Source: JAGPUQ01 sp050250395 (GTDB lineage: Bacteria; Pseudomonadota; Gammaproteobacteria; Pseudomonadales; Porticoccaceae). From it: a stretch of 64,000 nt of DNA. Under the pieces are notes generated by a model, which was not told the DNA's origin, searched no databases, and saw only the letters and a program-made list of their open reading frames with translations. Of the stretch, positions 34,147-43,140 are shown piece after piece; the first letter of the stretch is position 1, and each line of letters begins with the position of its first letter. The stretch spans positions 164,847 through 228,846 of the forward strand of contig JBFWOQ010000001.1 in the NCBI GenBank assembly GCA_050250395.1. The letters run 5' to 3'. The translations under genes were made by a program, and so were the position numbers.

Positions 34147-34580
34147 ACTATCCCCAGCCATCCCCAGCCATCCCCAGCTATCCCCAGCTATCCCCAGCTA
34201 TCCCCAGCTATCCCCAGCCAGGGCCCTCGGGGATCGGGACCGATTCCCGGCGATCGCGGCGCGCAGACACGGGTCCCGGCTTATACCTTCTTCGCCTACC
34301 CCTTCTTCGCTTTCGCCTCCGGCACCGCCAGCAGCGCGCCGCTGGCGCCGCTGAGCACCGGGTAGCCCACTGCGCTGGGATGCGCTGGATGAGGACCACC
34401 CGACCGGGGGTCGCGCGAGTCGCCGCGCATCCAGGACCATGCCGGCCCGCGCGCCCGACCGTTCGCGTTCCGGTTTGCCCGTTCACCCATAGCGGCTATC
34501 ATCGACAGCCCATCTACCGAATCCGCGCCGGGCGACCCCGGTTGCGGCAATCGATCCCTTCCTGAATTCACGGAGCAACC
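34147..34580. other. 434-base non-coding stretch after tRNA-Arg
   Basis: No gene is supported. It starts with the 10-bp tandem repeat (34148-34220), then an imperfect inverted repeat (34228-34237 with 34240-34249) without a T-run. A minus-strand frame ending at 34296 in AVPEAKAKKG resembles a protein C-terminus, but no body is present upstream; it could be the remnant of a lost gene. Confidence 0.6.
34148..34220 (+). repeat. 10-bp tandem repeat, about seven copies
   Basis: Seven perfect-length units of TCCCCAGC plus TA or CA, period 10, from 34151 to 34220 with a partial unit before. It starts one base after the CCA of tRNA-Arg. It does not code for protein. Confidence 0.95.
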
Positions 34581-36380
34581 ATGAGCAGCAATACCGCAGA
34601 AGACATCGTCCTGCACGGCGCGATCCGCCTGGATTCGCCTCAGTTTGGCGTGATGGATCCGCTGTCGGAGGAAACCCATCCGCAGTCCTATTACGACGCC
34701 ATCAAGCAGCGCTTCGCCGAGGAGCGGGATCTGCGCGTCAACTATCGGCCCGAGGGCAGCAAGCAGTACGACACCGAATTGCAGGGCGCGCTGGCCAAAT
34801 ACGATCAGGATCCCTACGCCGGGCCGGCCACGCCGCGCGCGCCGCTGACCGATACCGTGGAATGCCTGTTCATCGGCGGCGGCTTTTCGGCGCTGCTGAC
34901 CTCGGCGCGGCTGCGCGAAATCGGCGTGGACAGCATCCGCATCGTCGAGCGCGGTGCCGATGTGGGTGGCACCTGGTACTGGAACCGCTATCCGGGAATC
35001 GCCTGCGACGTGCCCTCCTACGACTACCTGCCGCTACTGGACGAGATGAACTACGTCCCCAAGCACCGCTACGCGCGCGGCGACGAGATTTTCGAGCACT
35101 GCCGGGCGATCGCCAAAAAATACGATCTCTATGATCTGGCCGTATTCCAGACCACCGTCGTGGAGACCCGGTGGAACAAAGACGAGCAGCTCTGGCATAT
35201 CAAGACCGACCGCGGCGACCACATGAAGGCGCGCTTCGTGATCTGCGCCAACGGCATCCTGTCCAAGCCCAAGCTGACCAGGATCAAGGGCATGGAAACC
35301 TTCAAGGGCCATTCCTTTCATACCTCGCGCTGGGATTACGCCTACACCGGCGACGACCTAGAGAAGCTGAAGGACAAGCGCGTCGGCATCATCGGCACCG
35401 GCGCCACAGCGGTGCAGGCGGTGCCCGGCCTGGGCGCCAATGCCCGGGAGCTGTATGTGTTCCAGCGCACGCCCTCGTCCATCGACATCCGCGACGACTG
35501 GGAAACCGATCCCGAGTGGGCCAAGAAGCTGCCGCCGGGCTGGCAGATGCAGCGCCGCGACCTGATGCTGAAACCCAAGCCGCTGAGCCCCGAGGCGCTC
35601 GCCAAGATCGCCGCGATGCCCCGCGAGGAAAAACTGCGCCGCCAGGAGAACGCCAACATCGATTCGATGATGCGCATCCACCAACGCATCGAGGAAATCG
35701 TCGAGGACAAGGCCACCGCCGAGGCGCTGAAGCCCTGGTACATGATGATGTGCAAGCGGCCCTGCTTTCATGAGGACTACCTGCCCACATTCAACCGGCC
35801 CAACGTGCATCTGGTCGATACCCGCGGCAAGGGCATCACCGAGATCAACGAAAAAGGCCCGGTGTTCGACGGCGTGCAGTACGAGCTGGATCTGCTGATT
35901 TACGCGACCGGGTTCGAGATCCAGAAAACCGGCATCTACAACCAGATCATCGGCGCCACCGGCGTCGAGCTGAATGACAAGTACAGGGACGGTATTCGCA
36001 CGCTGCTGGGCATCCATTCCGAGGGCTATCCCAATCTGTTCATCATGAACGGCTATCAGGCGTCGTTTCAGTTCAACCTCACCGACATGATGCAGAGCCA
36101 GGGCGGGCACATCGCCGCCTGCATCGACTATGTCCGCAAGAACGGCTACCAGGCGCTGGATGTCGCCACCGCCGCCGAGGACTGGTGGGTGGACGAGGTC
36201 ATCAAGTATCGCGGCAAGACCGACCGCAACAAGCAGTGCACGCCGGGCTATTACAACTTCGAGGGCGAGGACAACCGGCGCCAGGACGGTACCTACAACG
36301 GCGGTTTCGTGAAGTACATGGCCCACCTCGCCGATGTCGAGCGGGACATGGAAAAACATTTCGCTTTTTCAAAAAAGTAA
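34581..36380 (+). CDS. Flavin-containing Baeyer-Villiger monooxygenase
   Basis: A 599-residue type I BVMO. The FAD Rossmann motif is at 99-104 in CLFIGGGFSALLTSARL, followed by ERGADVGGTWYWNRYPGIAC. The BVMO fingerprint FXGXXXHXXXW(P/D) is FKGHSFHTSRWD at about 241-252, and the NADPH Rossmann is GIIGTGATAVQAVPG at about 260. A roughly 90-residue N-terminal extension places it with the larger BVMOs that act on steroid or macrocyclic ketones. Such enzymes insert oxygen next to a ketone using NADPH and O2. It heads an accessory cluster with a CoA-transferase, an esterase and a luciferase-like oxidoreductase. Substrate unknown. Confidence 0.9.
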   Translation: MSSNTAEDIVLHGAIRLDSPQFGVMDPLSEETHPQSYYDAIKQRFAEERDLRVNYRPEGSKQYDTELQGALAKYDQDPYAGPATPRAPLTDTVECLFIGGGFSALLTSARLREIGVDSIRIVERGADVGGTWYWNRYPGIACDVPSYDYLPLLDEMNYVPKHRYARGDEIFEHCRAIAKKYDLYDLAVFQTTVVETRWNKDEQLWHIKTDRGDHMKARFVICANGILSKPKLTRIKGMETFKGHSFHTSRWDYAYTGDDLEKLKDKRVGIIGTGATAVQAVPGLGANARELYVFQRTPSSIDIRDDWETDPEWAKKLPPGWQMQRRDLMLKPKPLSPEALAKIAAMPREEKLRRQENANIDSMMRIHQRIEEIVEDKATAEALKPWYMMMCKRPCFHEDYLPTFNRPNVHLVDTRGKGITEINEKGPVFDGVQYELDLLIYATGFEIQKTGIYNQIIGATGVELNDKYRDGIRTLLGIHSEGYPNLFIMNGYQASFQFNLTDMMQSQGGHIAACIDYVRKNGYQALDVATAAEDWWVDEVIKYRGKTDRNKQCTPGYYNFEGEDNRRQDGTYNGGFVKYMAHLADVERDMEKHFAFSKK

Positions 36381-36398
36381 TGGCGATAATCGCAAGCG

Positions 36399-36442
36399 AG
36401 GGCCCCGGAACATCGTTCCCAGGGATGGACGGGGCTCTTTTT
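36399..36442 (+). terminator. Possible terminator after the BVMO gene
   Basis: AGGGCCCCG (36399-36407) pairs with CGGGGCTCT (36430-36438) around a loop that holds a small GAAC/GTTC hairpin, followed by five T. The long loop lowers confidence. Confidence 0.5.
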
Positions 36443-36524
36443 CAGAACAAAAACTCACAATAACTTCAATAATTTCAATAACCACATAAAAAGGGCGGCA
36501 AGTCCTTTCAATCGGGAGCGCACC

Positions 36525-37733
36525 ATGACTCAGCGAATGCTGGATGGCTTCAAGGTGGTCGACTTCACCCATGTCATCGCCGGCCCGCACTGCACCAAAC
36601 TGCTGGCCGAGCACGGCGCCGAGGTGATCAAGATCGAACCGCTCGGCGGCGAGCTCGCGCGCATGTTGCCCATGCATCGCGAGGGTCGCAGCGCCTATTT
36701 CATTCAGCACAATGTCGGCAAGAAACCCATGGCGATGGATCTGGCCACGCCGGAGGCCCAGGCCATCTGCCGGGAGCTGATCAAGCAGGCCGATGTGGTG
36801 GTCGAGAACTTCTCGCCCGGCGTCATGAAGCAACACGGCCTGGATTGGGAAAGCCTTCGGGAGATCAACCCCAATCTGGTGATGTGCTCGATTTCCTGCT
36901 TCGGTCAAACCGGGCCGCTGTCCGGACTGCCCGGCTACGACTGGATCGCCCAGTCCTACTCCGGGATCATCGATCTGCTCGGCGAACCCGGGCGCACGCC
37001 GATCTTCGGCGATTTCGCCTTCGGCGACGTGTCCACCGGCGCCCATGCCTACGGCGCCATAGTCACCGCGCTGCTGCACCGGATGCGCGGCGGCAAGGGC
37101 CAGCACATCGATATCGCGCTGACCGAGGTGCTGTTCAGCTATCACGAACTGGCCGTGCAGATGTACGACACCACCGGCGGCCAGTGGGTCGCCCAGCGCT
37201 CCGGCGCGCGGCACGGGATGCTCTCCCCGGTCGGCATCTACAAGTGCAAGGATCGCTACATTTTCCTGCTGGGCGTCAACCATCAATGGCGTGGCCTGGC
37301 GACCGCGATGGGACGCGAGGACATGCTCAATGATCCGCGCTTCAGCGACCTGAAAACCATGGGCCAGTACAAGGACGAACTCGACGCCGCCATCGAAGCC
37401 TGGCTGGATACGCTGCCCAGCGTCGACGAGGCCGTGGCCCTGTTGCAGAAACACCGGGTCCCCTGCGCACCCATACTCAGCATTCCCGAAGTGATCGCGC
37501 TGCCGCACAGCAAGGAACGCGGCCTGATGCGGACCATTCCCGATGCGCTGTTTGGCGACATTCATGTTCCGCGCACGCCGCTGCGGTTTTCCGAATTCCC
37601 CGAGACCCCGGATCTGCGCGCCGGCACCCTGGGGCAGTACAACCACGAGATCCTGCGCGAACGGCTGGGCTACACCGAGGCGCAAATCGCCGATCTGGAA
37701 GCCCGCAATGTCATTGCGTCGAAAAATATCTAG
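36525..37733 (+). CDS. CaiB/BaiF family class III CoA-transferase
   Basis: A 402-residue family III CoA-transferase. It begins MLDGFKVVDFTHVIAGPHCT, then GAEVIKIEPLGGELARM and FIQHNVGKKPMAMDL. The catalytic Asp is probably the one in VVVENFSPGVMKQHGLDWES or GLPGYDWIAQSYSG, which I cannot fix without alignment. These enzymes move CoA between carboxylic acids, activating a substrate for beta-oxidation-like breakdown. The position between a BVMO and an esterase fits activation of an acid released by ring cleavage. Confidence 0.88.
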   Translation: MTQRMLDGFKVVDFTHVIAGPHCTKLLAEHGAEVIKIEPLGGELARMLPMHREGRSAYFIQHNVGKKPMAMDLATPEAQAICRELIKQADVVVENFSPGVMKQHGLDWESLREINPNLVMCSISCFGQTGPLSGLPGYDWIAQSYSGIIDLLGEPGRTPIFGDFAFGDVSTGAHAYGAIVTALLHRMRGGKGQHIDIALTEVLFSYHELAVQMYDTTGGQWVAQRSGARHGMLSPVGIYKCKDRYIFLLGVNHQWRGLATAMGREDMLNDPRFSDLKTMGQYKDELDAAIEAWLDTLPSVDEAVALLQKHRVPCAPILSIPEVIALPHSKERGLMRTIPDALFGDIHVPRTPLRFSEFPETPDLRAGTLGQYNHEILRERLGYTEAQIADLEARNVIASKNI

Positions 37734-37757
37734 CGCGAGCGCCGCAGGGAGACTGCC

Positions 37758-38930
37758 ATGAGCACCGGGATCGAAATTCAGGGCACTTGCGCGCCCCGAT
37801 TCGCCAAAGTGCGGGATGCCTTTGCCGCCAACTTCACGGATGGCAAGGAGGTGGGCGCTTCGTTTGCACTGGCGCTGGAGGGCGAGATCGTCGTTGACCT
37901 CTGGGGTGGCTTCGCCGACGCGGCACGCTCGCGCTCCTGGGAGGCCGATACCCTCGTCAATACCTACTCGACCACCAAGGGCATGGCCGCGACCCTGGTC
38001 GGCGTGCTCGCGGACGAAGGTCTGATCGACTACGACGCCCGGGTCGCGGACTACTGGCCCGAGTTCGCCGCCGCCGGCAAGCAGGATGTCACTGTCGCGC
38101 AACTGCTGTCGCACCAGGCCGGCATCTGCGGCCCGCGCGAGCGGGTGGAAATGGCCGACCTCTACGACTGGGACAAACTCTGCGCGGTGCTGGCGGCGCA
38201 GTGGCCGTTCTTCGAGCCCGGCACCGCCAACGGCTACCACGCCGTGGTGTTTGGCCATCTCGCCGGCGAGGTCGCGCGTCGCGTCACCGGCCGCACGAAA
38301 AGTCTGGGCCAACTGTTCGCCGAGAAGGTCGCAGGCCCCATTGGCGCCGGCACCGATTACTACATCGGCCTGCCCGCCAGCGAGGATCATCGCGTCGCCG
38401 AAATGCTGCCGGTGGCGGGTTCCGAACAACTGGGCACGGGTCTCGGCGGCAAGAAGCGCATGAGCGACGCCCTCTACTGTGCGATGGCGCACCCGCCGCT
38501 GACCGCCCATATCGCCAACGACCGCGCCTGGCGCGCGGCCGAAGTACCCGGCGCCAACGGCCAGGGCAACGGCCGCGGCATCGCCAAGGTCTATGGCGCG
38601 CTGGCCAACGGCGGCGCGCTGGGCGGCAAGCGCATCATCGGCGCCCGGGGCATCGCCGGGATGACACGGGAGGAATGCTTTCGCAAGGACGAGGTCATCG
38701 GGGTGCGGATGCGCTGGAGCCGCGGCTTCATTCTGAACAAGGCCGAGCTCTATGGGCCCAATCCCGATGCCTTCGGTCACAGCGGCTGGGGTGGCTCGTT
38801 CGGTTTCGCGGACACCAGGGCGAAGCTCGGCATGGGCTATGCCATGAATCAGATGGACACCAATATCTTCGGCGACCCACGCGGCGTCCGCCTGATCGAG
38901 GCGGCCTACGCTTGCCTGCCGAGCGGCTAG
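37758..38930 (+). CDS. Serine hydrolase, beta-lactamase/EstB fold
   Basis: A 390-residue class C beta-lactamase-like hydrolase without signal peptide. The nucleophile motif SXXK is YSTTKGMAATLVG; the second motif is in the FEPGTANGYHAVVFGHLAGE region (Tyr), and the third HSGWGGSFGFAD takes the KTG place. Cytoplasmic members are usually esterases or lactonases. Directly downstream of a BVMO and CoA-transferase, lactone or ester hydrolysis is a natural role, but this is inference. The gap to the CoA-transferase gene is 24 bases. Confidence 0.85.
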   Translation: MSTGIEIQGTCAPRFAKVRDAFAANFTDGKEVGASFALALEGEIVVDLWGGFADAARSRSWEADTLVNTYSTTKGMAATLVGVLADEGLIDYDARVADYWPEFAAAGKQDVTVAQLLSHQAGICGPRERVEMADLYDWDKLCAVLAAQWPFFEPGTANGYHAVVFGHLAGEVARRVTGRTKSLGQLFAEKVAGPIGAGTDYYIGLPASEDHRVAEMLPVAGSEQLGTGLGGKKRMSDALYCAMAHPPLTAHIANDRAWRAAEVPGANGQGNGRGIAKVYGALANGGALGGKRIIGARGIAGMTREECFRKDEVIGVRMRWSRGFILNKAELYGPNPDAFGHSGWGGSFGFADTRAKLGMGYAMNQMDTNIFGDPRGVRLIEAAYACLPSG

Positions 38931-39003
38931 CAATGGCGGTTCTGTAACTGGTGGACTGATTCCGGCAGCGCCCGGTGATGCCGGGTATCAGGAGCCAACC
39001 CTC

Positions 39004-39981
39004 ATGAAAACGTTAAAGTTCGGTTTGTTTCTTCCCACGGGCAATTTCGCCGACGCCAAGGCCGCCGCCCTGCGGGCCGAGCGCGACGGTTTTTACTCCG
39101 TCTCCACCAATGATCATTTTTTCTCGCCGCTGGGTGCCCACGACACCCCGCAACTGGAATGCTTCACCAGCCTCACCGCCATCGCGGCCCTGACCAGCAC
39201 CATCCGGTTGGCGCCCTCGGTGGTGGCGGCATCGTTTCGCAATCCGGCGTTGCTGGCCAAGATCAGCTCCACCCTGGATCAGGTCAGCAACGGGCGCTTC
39301 ATTCTCGGCCTGGGCGCCGGCTGGTTCGGCACCGAGTATCGCGCCCACGGCTATCCCTTCCCATCGACCGCGGAGCGGCTCGCGCAACTCGAAGAGACGG
39401 TGCGGATATTGAAAGCCATGTGGTGCGACGATGCGCCGACATTTACCGGCAAGTATTTCTCGATCGACAAGGCCTACAACAATCCGCGCCCGGTGCAGCA
39501 GCCCCATCCGCCGTTGATGCTCGGCGGCTCCGGTACCGGGCTGCTGAAAATCGCCGCGGTCCACGCCGACATCCTCAACATGATTCCGCCGACCGCCAAC
39601 GGCAAGGATTTCGTCAACGATCCGGCGGCGACCCTCAAGTACGACATGGGCGTGCTCAAGCGCAAAATCGCCGAGCTGCATGGGTACGCCGAAGCCGCCG
39701 GGCGCGACCCCAGGGACATCGAGCTCAGTGGCTTCGCGCTGGTCGGCTTGTCCCGGGATGGATCGGACCCGGCCCTGCGCGGCATTGCTGCCCAACTCGG
39801 CTTTCCCGACTACGCGACGGCGCAGCGCGCGCCGGTGGCGCTGCTCGGCACCCCCGCGCAAGTGGTGGACGAGCTGCGCATGCGCATCGAGCAGACCGGC
39901 ATGACCCATCACATCCTGCTGCCCATGTCGGCCGAGTCGTACGCCCTCTTGGTCAGCGAAGTCATGCCGGCATTCGTATGA
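39004..39981 (+). CDS. Luciferase-like (LLM class) flavin/F420 oxidoreductase
   Basis: A 325-residue TIM-barrel oxidoreductase. It starts LKFGLFLPTGNFADAKAAAL and has IRLAPSVVAASFRNPALLAK, LDQVSNGRFILGLGAGWFGT and QQPHPPLMLGGSG, the usual LLM blocks. Members use reduced FMN or coenzyme F420, and the cofactor is not decided by sequence alone. Last gene of the 34.6-40.0 kb cluster on the same strand, where it may oxidise or reduce an intermediate of the degraded compound. Confidence 0.85.
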   Translation: MKTLKFGLFLPTGNFADAKAAALRAERDGFYSVSTNDHFFSPLGAHDTPQLECFTSLTAIAALTSTIRLAPSVVAASFRNPALLAKISSTLDQVSNGRFILGLGAGWFGTEYRAHGYPFPSTAERLAQLEETVRILKAMWCDDAPTFTGKYFSIDKAYNNPRPVQQPHPPLMLGGSGTGLLKIAAVHADILNMIPPTANGKDFVNDPAATLKYDMGVLKRKIAELHGYAEAAGRDPRDIELSGFALVGLSRDGSDPALRGIAAQLGFPDYATAQRAPVALLGTPAQVVDELRMRIEQTGMTHHILLPMSAESYALLVSEVMPAFV

Positions 39982-40377
39982 TGCACCGCAGCACCACACG
40001 ATCGTGGCGACCGACCGGAGGTTGACGATAGAGCTCAACGAAGTATGGCCCGGTGTTTGCTGGATAGACCCTTGGCGGCGACGCCGGATTGGCCGGCAAT
40101 CGCCACCGGCGCAGGGCGTCCCACCATCGCCCGCGACGGAGTCAAGTCATGTACACCACCAACGGCGGCGCGTATCATGAACAGTTGCGGTCCCGTGTCG
40201 GGGAGACTGCAATACTGGGCTTCCGCTGCGGTACTTCCGCTGCAGTGAACTGTCGCTGACGGCGCGATGCAGCTACCGGCATAACAGGCCCCTGCGGAGC
40301 ACCGCCGCCTGCGACCGCCGCGATCCGGCAGGCCACCTCACCCGCGTAATCAACCCACACCAATAAGGAGTAACGCC
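39982..40377. other. 396-base non-coding region upstream of hfq
   Basis: No protein gene is supported; short frames here lack coding character. It contains a possible promoter TTGACG (40022-40027), 16 nt, TATGGC (40044-40049) and a better one at 40150-40178. The miaA gene, usual upstream neighbour of hfq, is absent. Confidence 0.55.
40150..40178 (+). promoter_or_regulatory. Candidate sigma70 promoter for hfq operon
   Basis: TGTACA at 40150-40155 and TATCAT at 40173-40178 are separated by 17 bases, about 200 bases upstream of the hfq start. Four of six and five of six consensus bases match. Confidence 0.4.
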
Positions 40378-40635
40378 ATGTCAAAAGGGCACAATCTACA
40401 AGACCCTTTTCTCAATCTGCTGCGCAAGGAGCGCATTCCGGTCTCGATCTTTCTGGTCAACGGCATCAAGCTCCAGGGCCAGATCGAGTCGTTCGATCAA
40501 TTTGTGGTCCTGCTGAAAAACACCGTCAGCCAGATGGTCTACAAACACGCCATTTCAACCGTGGTCCCCGCGCGTCCGGTGCGGCTGCAAACGGCGATGC
40601 CCGGCGACGATGACGATGCCGATGCGGATTCCTGA
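40378..40635 (+). CDS. hfq: RNA chaperone Hfq
   Basis: Hfq, 85 residues, forms the hexameric ring that pairs small RNAs with mRNAs. The Sm1 and Sm2 regions are intact: HNLQDPFLNLLRKERIPVSI, FLVNGIKLQGQIESFDQFVV and YKHAISTVVPARPV. The C-terminal tail is short and acidic (DDDDADADS). A strong ribosome site AAGGAG precedes the ATG. hflX starts right at its stop, as the first step of an hfq-hflX-hflK-hflC operon. Confidence 0.98.
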   Translation: MSKGHNLQDPFLNLLRKERIPVSIFLVNGIKLQGQIESFDQFVVLLKNTVSQMVYKHAISTVVPARPVRLQTAMPGDDDDADADS

Positions 40636-41997
40636 TTGACGACATCTCCCCAGGAAAGTGCGGACACGGCTGTTCTGGTCGCCATCGAACTGGGCAAGGG
40701 CAGTGAAACCGGCGGCTGGCAGGAGTTCACCGAACTGGTGCGCGCGGCGGGCGGAATACCCGCCGCCACACTTACCGGGCACCGCGCCACTCCCCATCCG
40801 GGAACTTTCATCGGTTCCGGCAAAGTCGCCGAATTACGGGACCTGGTCGTTTCGACCGCGGCCACCGTCGCCATTTTCGATCACCCCCTGAGCCCCAGTC
40901 AGGAGCGCAACCTCGAGCGCGAAATCGACTGCCGGGTGATCGATCGCACCCGGCTGATTCTGGATATCTTTGCCCGCCGCGCACGCACCCACGAAGGCAA
41001 GCTGCAAGTGGAACTGGCGCAGTTGCGCCACCTGATGCCGCGGCTGGTGGGCCGCACGATGCATCTGGCACGCCAGCAAGGGGGTATAGGGCTGCGCGGC
41101 CCGGGAGAAACCCAGCTCGAAACCGACCGGCGCCTGGTGCGAAGCCGCATCACCAGTATCGAGCGCAAGCTCGAACTGGTACAACAACGCCGGGGGCAAG
41201 GCCGCGCCGCGCGCCGCCGGGGCGAAACACCCACGGTAGCGCTTGCGGGCTATACCAACGCCGGCAAGTCCACCCTGTTCAATGCCCTGACCGCGGCAGG
41301 GACGCTGGCGGCGGACCAGCTATTCGCCACCCTGGACCCCACGCTGAGACGCTGTTCCGTCCCCGGCATCGGGCACGCGCTGCTCGCCGATACGGTGGGC
41401 TTCATCAGCCAGTTGCCCCACCAATTGGTCGCCGCCTTCCGCGCGACGCTCGAAGAAGTGGCCGCGGCCGATCTGGTGCTCCATGTCATCGACTCGGCCA
41501 ATCCGACTTGGCAATACCAGGTGCGCTGCGTCAACGAAGTACTCGAAGAAATCGGCGCCGCTGACGTGCCGGTGCTGTGCGTATTCAACAAGATCGACGC
41601 GCAGGAAGCATCGCAGCCTCGCGTGGACCGGGACGCGTCTGGAGCCCCCACGGCGGTATGGCTGTCCGCACACACCGGTGCCGGCGTCCCGTTGCTGCTC
41701 CGGGCATTGAGCGAACGCCTCGCCGCCGATCTGGTCCGCCAGCGCTACCACCTGACGCCAGCACAGGGGCGTCTGCGGGCGCTGCTCTACCAGGCTGGAG
41801 CAATAATCGCGGAGAGTCCCGCGGAGGATGGTGGTACCATGGTTGACCTGTGCATGCCCGCCGCGAAATTGCAGCGGCTGCTGCGGGGCGAAGGGCTGGC
41901 GGCAAACCCCAACGCGTCACCACCAACTCAAACGGGTGCGGTCGATTTGCACCCCGACGAACCGCCGCGCGCGCGGCGACCTACAAGCTGGAGTTAA
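40636..41997 (+). CDS. hflX: Ribosome-associated GTPase HflX
   Basis: HflX, 453 residues, GTPase that splits or rescues 70S ribosomes. The N-terminal domain has FIGSGKVAELRDLV and IFDHPLSPSQERNLEREIDC; the G domain shows AGYTNAGKSTLFNAL (P loop), LADTVGFISQLPH (DTVGF) and CVFNKIDA (NKxD). The start is the TTG at 40636, immediately after the hfq stop, so translation is probably coupled. It ends 3 bases before hflK. Confidence 0.96.
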   Translation: MTTSPQESADTAVLVAIELGKGSETGGWQEFTELVRAAGGIPAATLTGHRATPHPGTFIGSGKVAELRDLVVSTAATVAIFDHPLSPSQERNLEREIDCRVIDRTRLILDIFARRARTHEGKLQVELAQLRHLMPRLVGRTMHLARQQGGIGLRGPGETQLETDRRLVRSRITSIERKLELVQQRRGQGRAARRRGETPTVALAGYTNAGKSTLFNALTAAGTLAADQLFATLDPTLRRCSVPGIGHALLADTVGFISQLPHQLVAAFRATLEEVAAADLVLHVIDSANPTWQYQVRCVNEVLEEIGAADVPVLCVFNKIDAQEASQPRVDRDASGAPTAVWLSAHTGAGVPLLLRALSERLAADLVRQRYHLTPAQGRLRALLYQAGAIIAESPAEDGGTMVDLCMPAAKLQRLLRGEGLAANPNASPPTQTGAVDLHPDEPPRARRPTSWS

Positions 41998-42000
41998 CCT

Positions 42001-43140
42001 ATGGCCTGGAATGAACCCGGCGACGGCCGAGATCCCTGGGGCAGCGGCAAGAAAAACACACCACCGGATCTGGAAGCCGTAGTGAAGCGCCTTTCCGACC
42101 GCCTTAACCGGGCGTTTGGCGGCAATGGCGGCGACAGCGGGTTGGGCCGTGGCCCGCTGTTGATGGGGCTGATGGCCATTGCAGTGCTGTGGTTCGCGCT
42201 GGGCTGGTATCAGGTCGATGCGCAGCAGCAGGCCGTCGTGCTGCGTTTCGGCAAATTCAACGAACTCACGGGCGAGGGGCTGCACTGGCGCCCGCGCCTG
42301 ATCGATCAGGTGACCAAGGTAGCGGTAACCACCGAGCGACGCTACGAAACCGAGCCGCGCAACGAGATGCTTACCGAAGACGAGAACATCGTCGAACTGC
42401 CGCTCACCGTGCAATACAACGTGAGCGACGCCAAGGCCTATGCCCTCAATGTCCGGGATCCCGAACTGAGCCTGCGGGAAGCGACCGACAGCGCGGTCCG
42501 CCACGAAGTCGGCAACGCCAAGTTCGATGCAGTGATTTCCACCGGCCGGGGCGACCTGAGCATCGCGGTAGCCAAGCGTTTGCAGAGTTATCTCGATCGG
42601 TACGGCACCGGCATCCGGGTGGTCAAGGTGAACATCCGGGAGGCGAAGCCGCCGGCGGCCGTGCGCGCCGCCTACGACAACGTCGTCAAGGCGCGCGAGT
42701 ACCGCGAGCAGGTCATCAACGAAGCCCAGTCCTACGCCAACGGCGTGGTGCCCGAGGCGCGCGGACGCGCCCAACGTACCCTGGCGGAAGCCAGCGCCTA
42801 CAAGGAGAAAGTCGCCGCCGAAGCCACCGGCGAGGCCCAGCGCTTCGAACAGCTGTATGCGGAATACCAAAAGGCGCCCGCGGTGACCCGCCAGCGTCTT
42901 TATGTGGAAACCCTCGAAGAGGTGATGGCGGGCACGCCCAAGGTGATCGTGGACGTGAAAACCGGCGGCAACATGCTCTACCTGCCGATCGACAAACTTG
43001 CCCGGGCCGACGGCATCGAACCAACTTCCGGCGATCGGGCACTCAGCAATCAGCAGCTCAATGACATCGCGAACCGCGCGGCCGATGTGCTCCGCCGTCA
43101 GGTCGCCACCCCCATCACGCCGCGACGGGAGGGCCGCTAA
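42001..43140 (+). CDS. hflK: FtsH protease modulator HflK
   Basis: A 379-residue SPFH/stomatin-domain inner-membrane protein that forms a large complex with HflC around FtsH. A glycine-rich cytoplasmic start (MAWNEPGDGRDPWGSG) precedes one membrane segment (LLMGLMAIAVLWFALGWYQV), then the SPFH domain (QQQAVVLRFGKFNELTGEGL) and a coiled coil with EYREQVINEAQSYANGVVPE. Its stop overlaps the ATG of hflC by 1 nt. Confidence 0.97.
   Translation: MAWNEPGDGRDPWGSGKKNTPPDLEAVVKRLSDRLNRAFGGNGGDSGLGRGPLLMGLMAIAVLWFALGWYQVDAQQQAVVLRFGKFNELTGEGLHWRPRLIDQVTKVAVTTERRYETEPRNEMLTEDENIVELPLTVQYNVSDAKAYALNVRDPELSLREATDSAVRHEVGNAKFDAVISTGRGDLSIAVAKRLQSYLDRYGTGIRVVKVNIREAKPPAAVRAAYDNVVKAREYREQVINEAQSYANGVVPEARGRAQRTLAEASAYKEKVAAEATGEAQRFEQLYAEYQKAPAVTRQRLYVETLEEVMAGTPKVIVDVKTGGNMLYLPIDKLARADGIEPTSGDRALSNQQLNDIANRAADVLRRQVATPITPRREGR

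Noticed and set aside
34228..34249. Inverted repeat after the tRNA-Arg repeats as a terminator
   Set aside because: The loop is only 2-4 nt and no T-run follows, so I did not call it a terminator.
34296..34679. Minus-strand frame ending in AVPEAKAKKG before the BVMO gene
   Set aside because: Only the last 25 or so residues look protein-like and the rest runs into the BVMO start; at most a remnant of a deleted gene.
36369..38933. Long minus-strand open frame opposite the CoA-transferase and hydrolase genes
   Set aside because: Shadow of two well-supported + strand genes; the composition is rich in Ala, Gly, His and Gln without domain motifs.
40045..40248. 67-codon + strand frame upstream of hfq
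   Set aside because: No ribosome site and no recognisable protein character; it covers the candidate hfq promoter.
34070..40377. Integrated element with duplicated tRNA-Arg end
   Set aside because: No integrase and no second copy of the tRNA 3' sequence were seen right of the accessory cluster, so integration is not supported directly.
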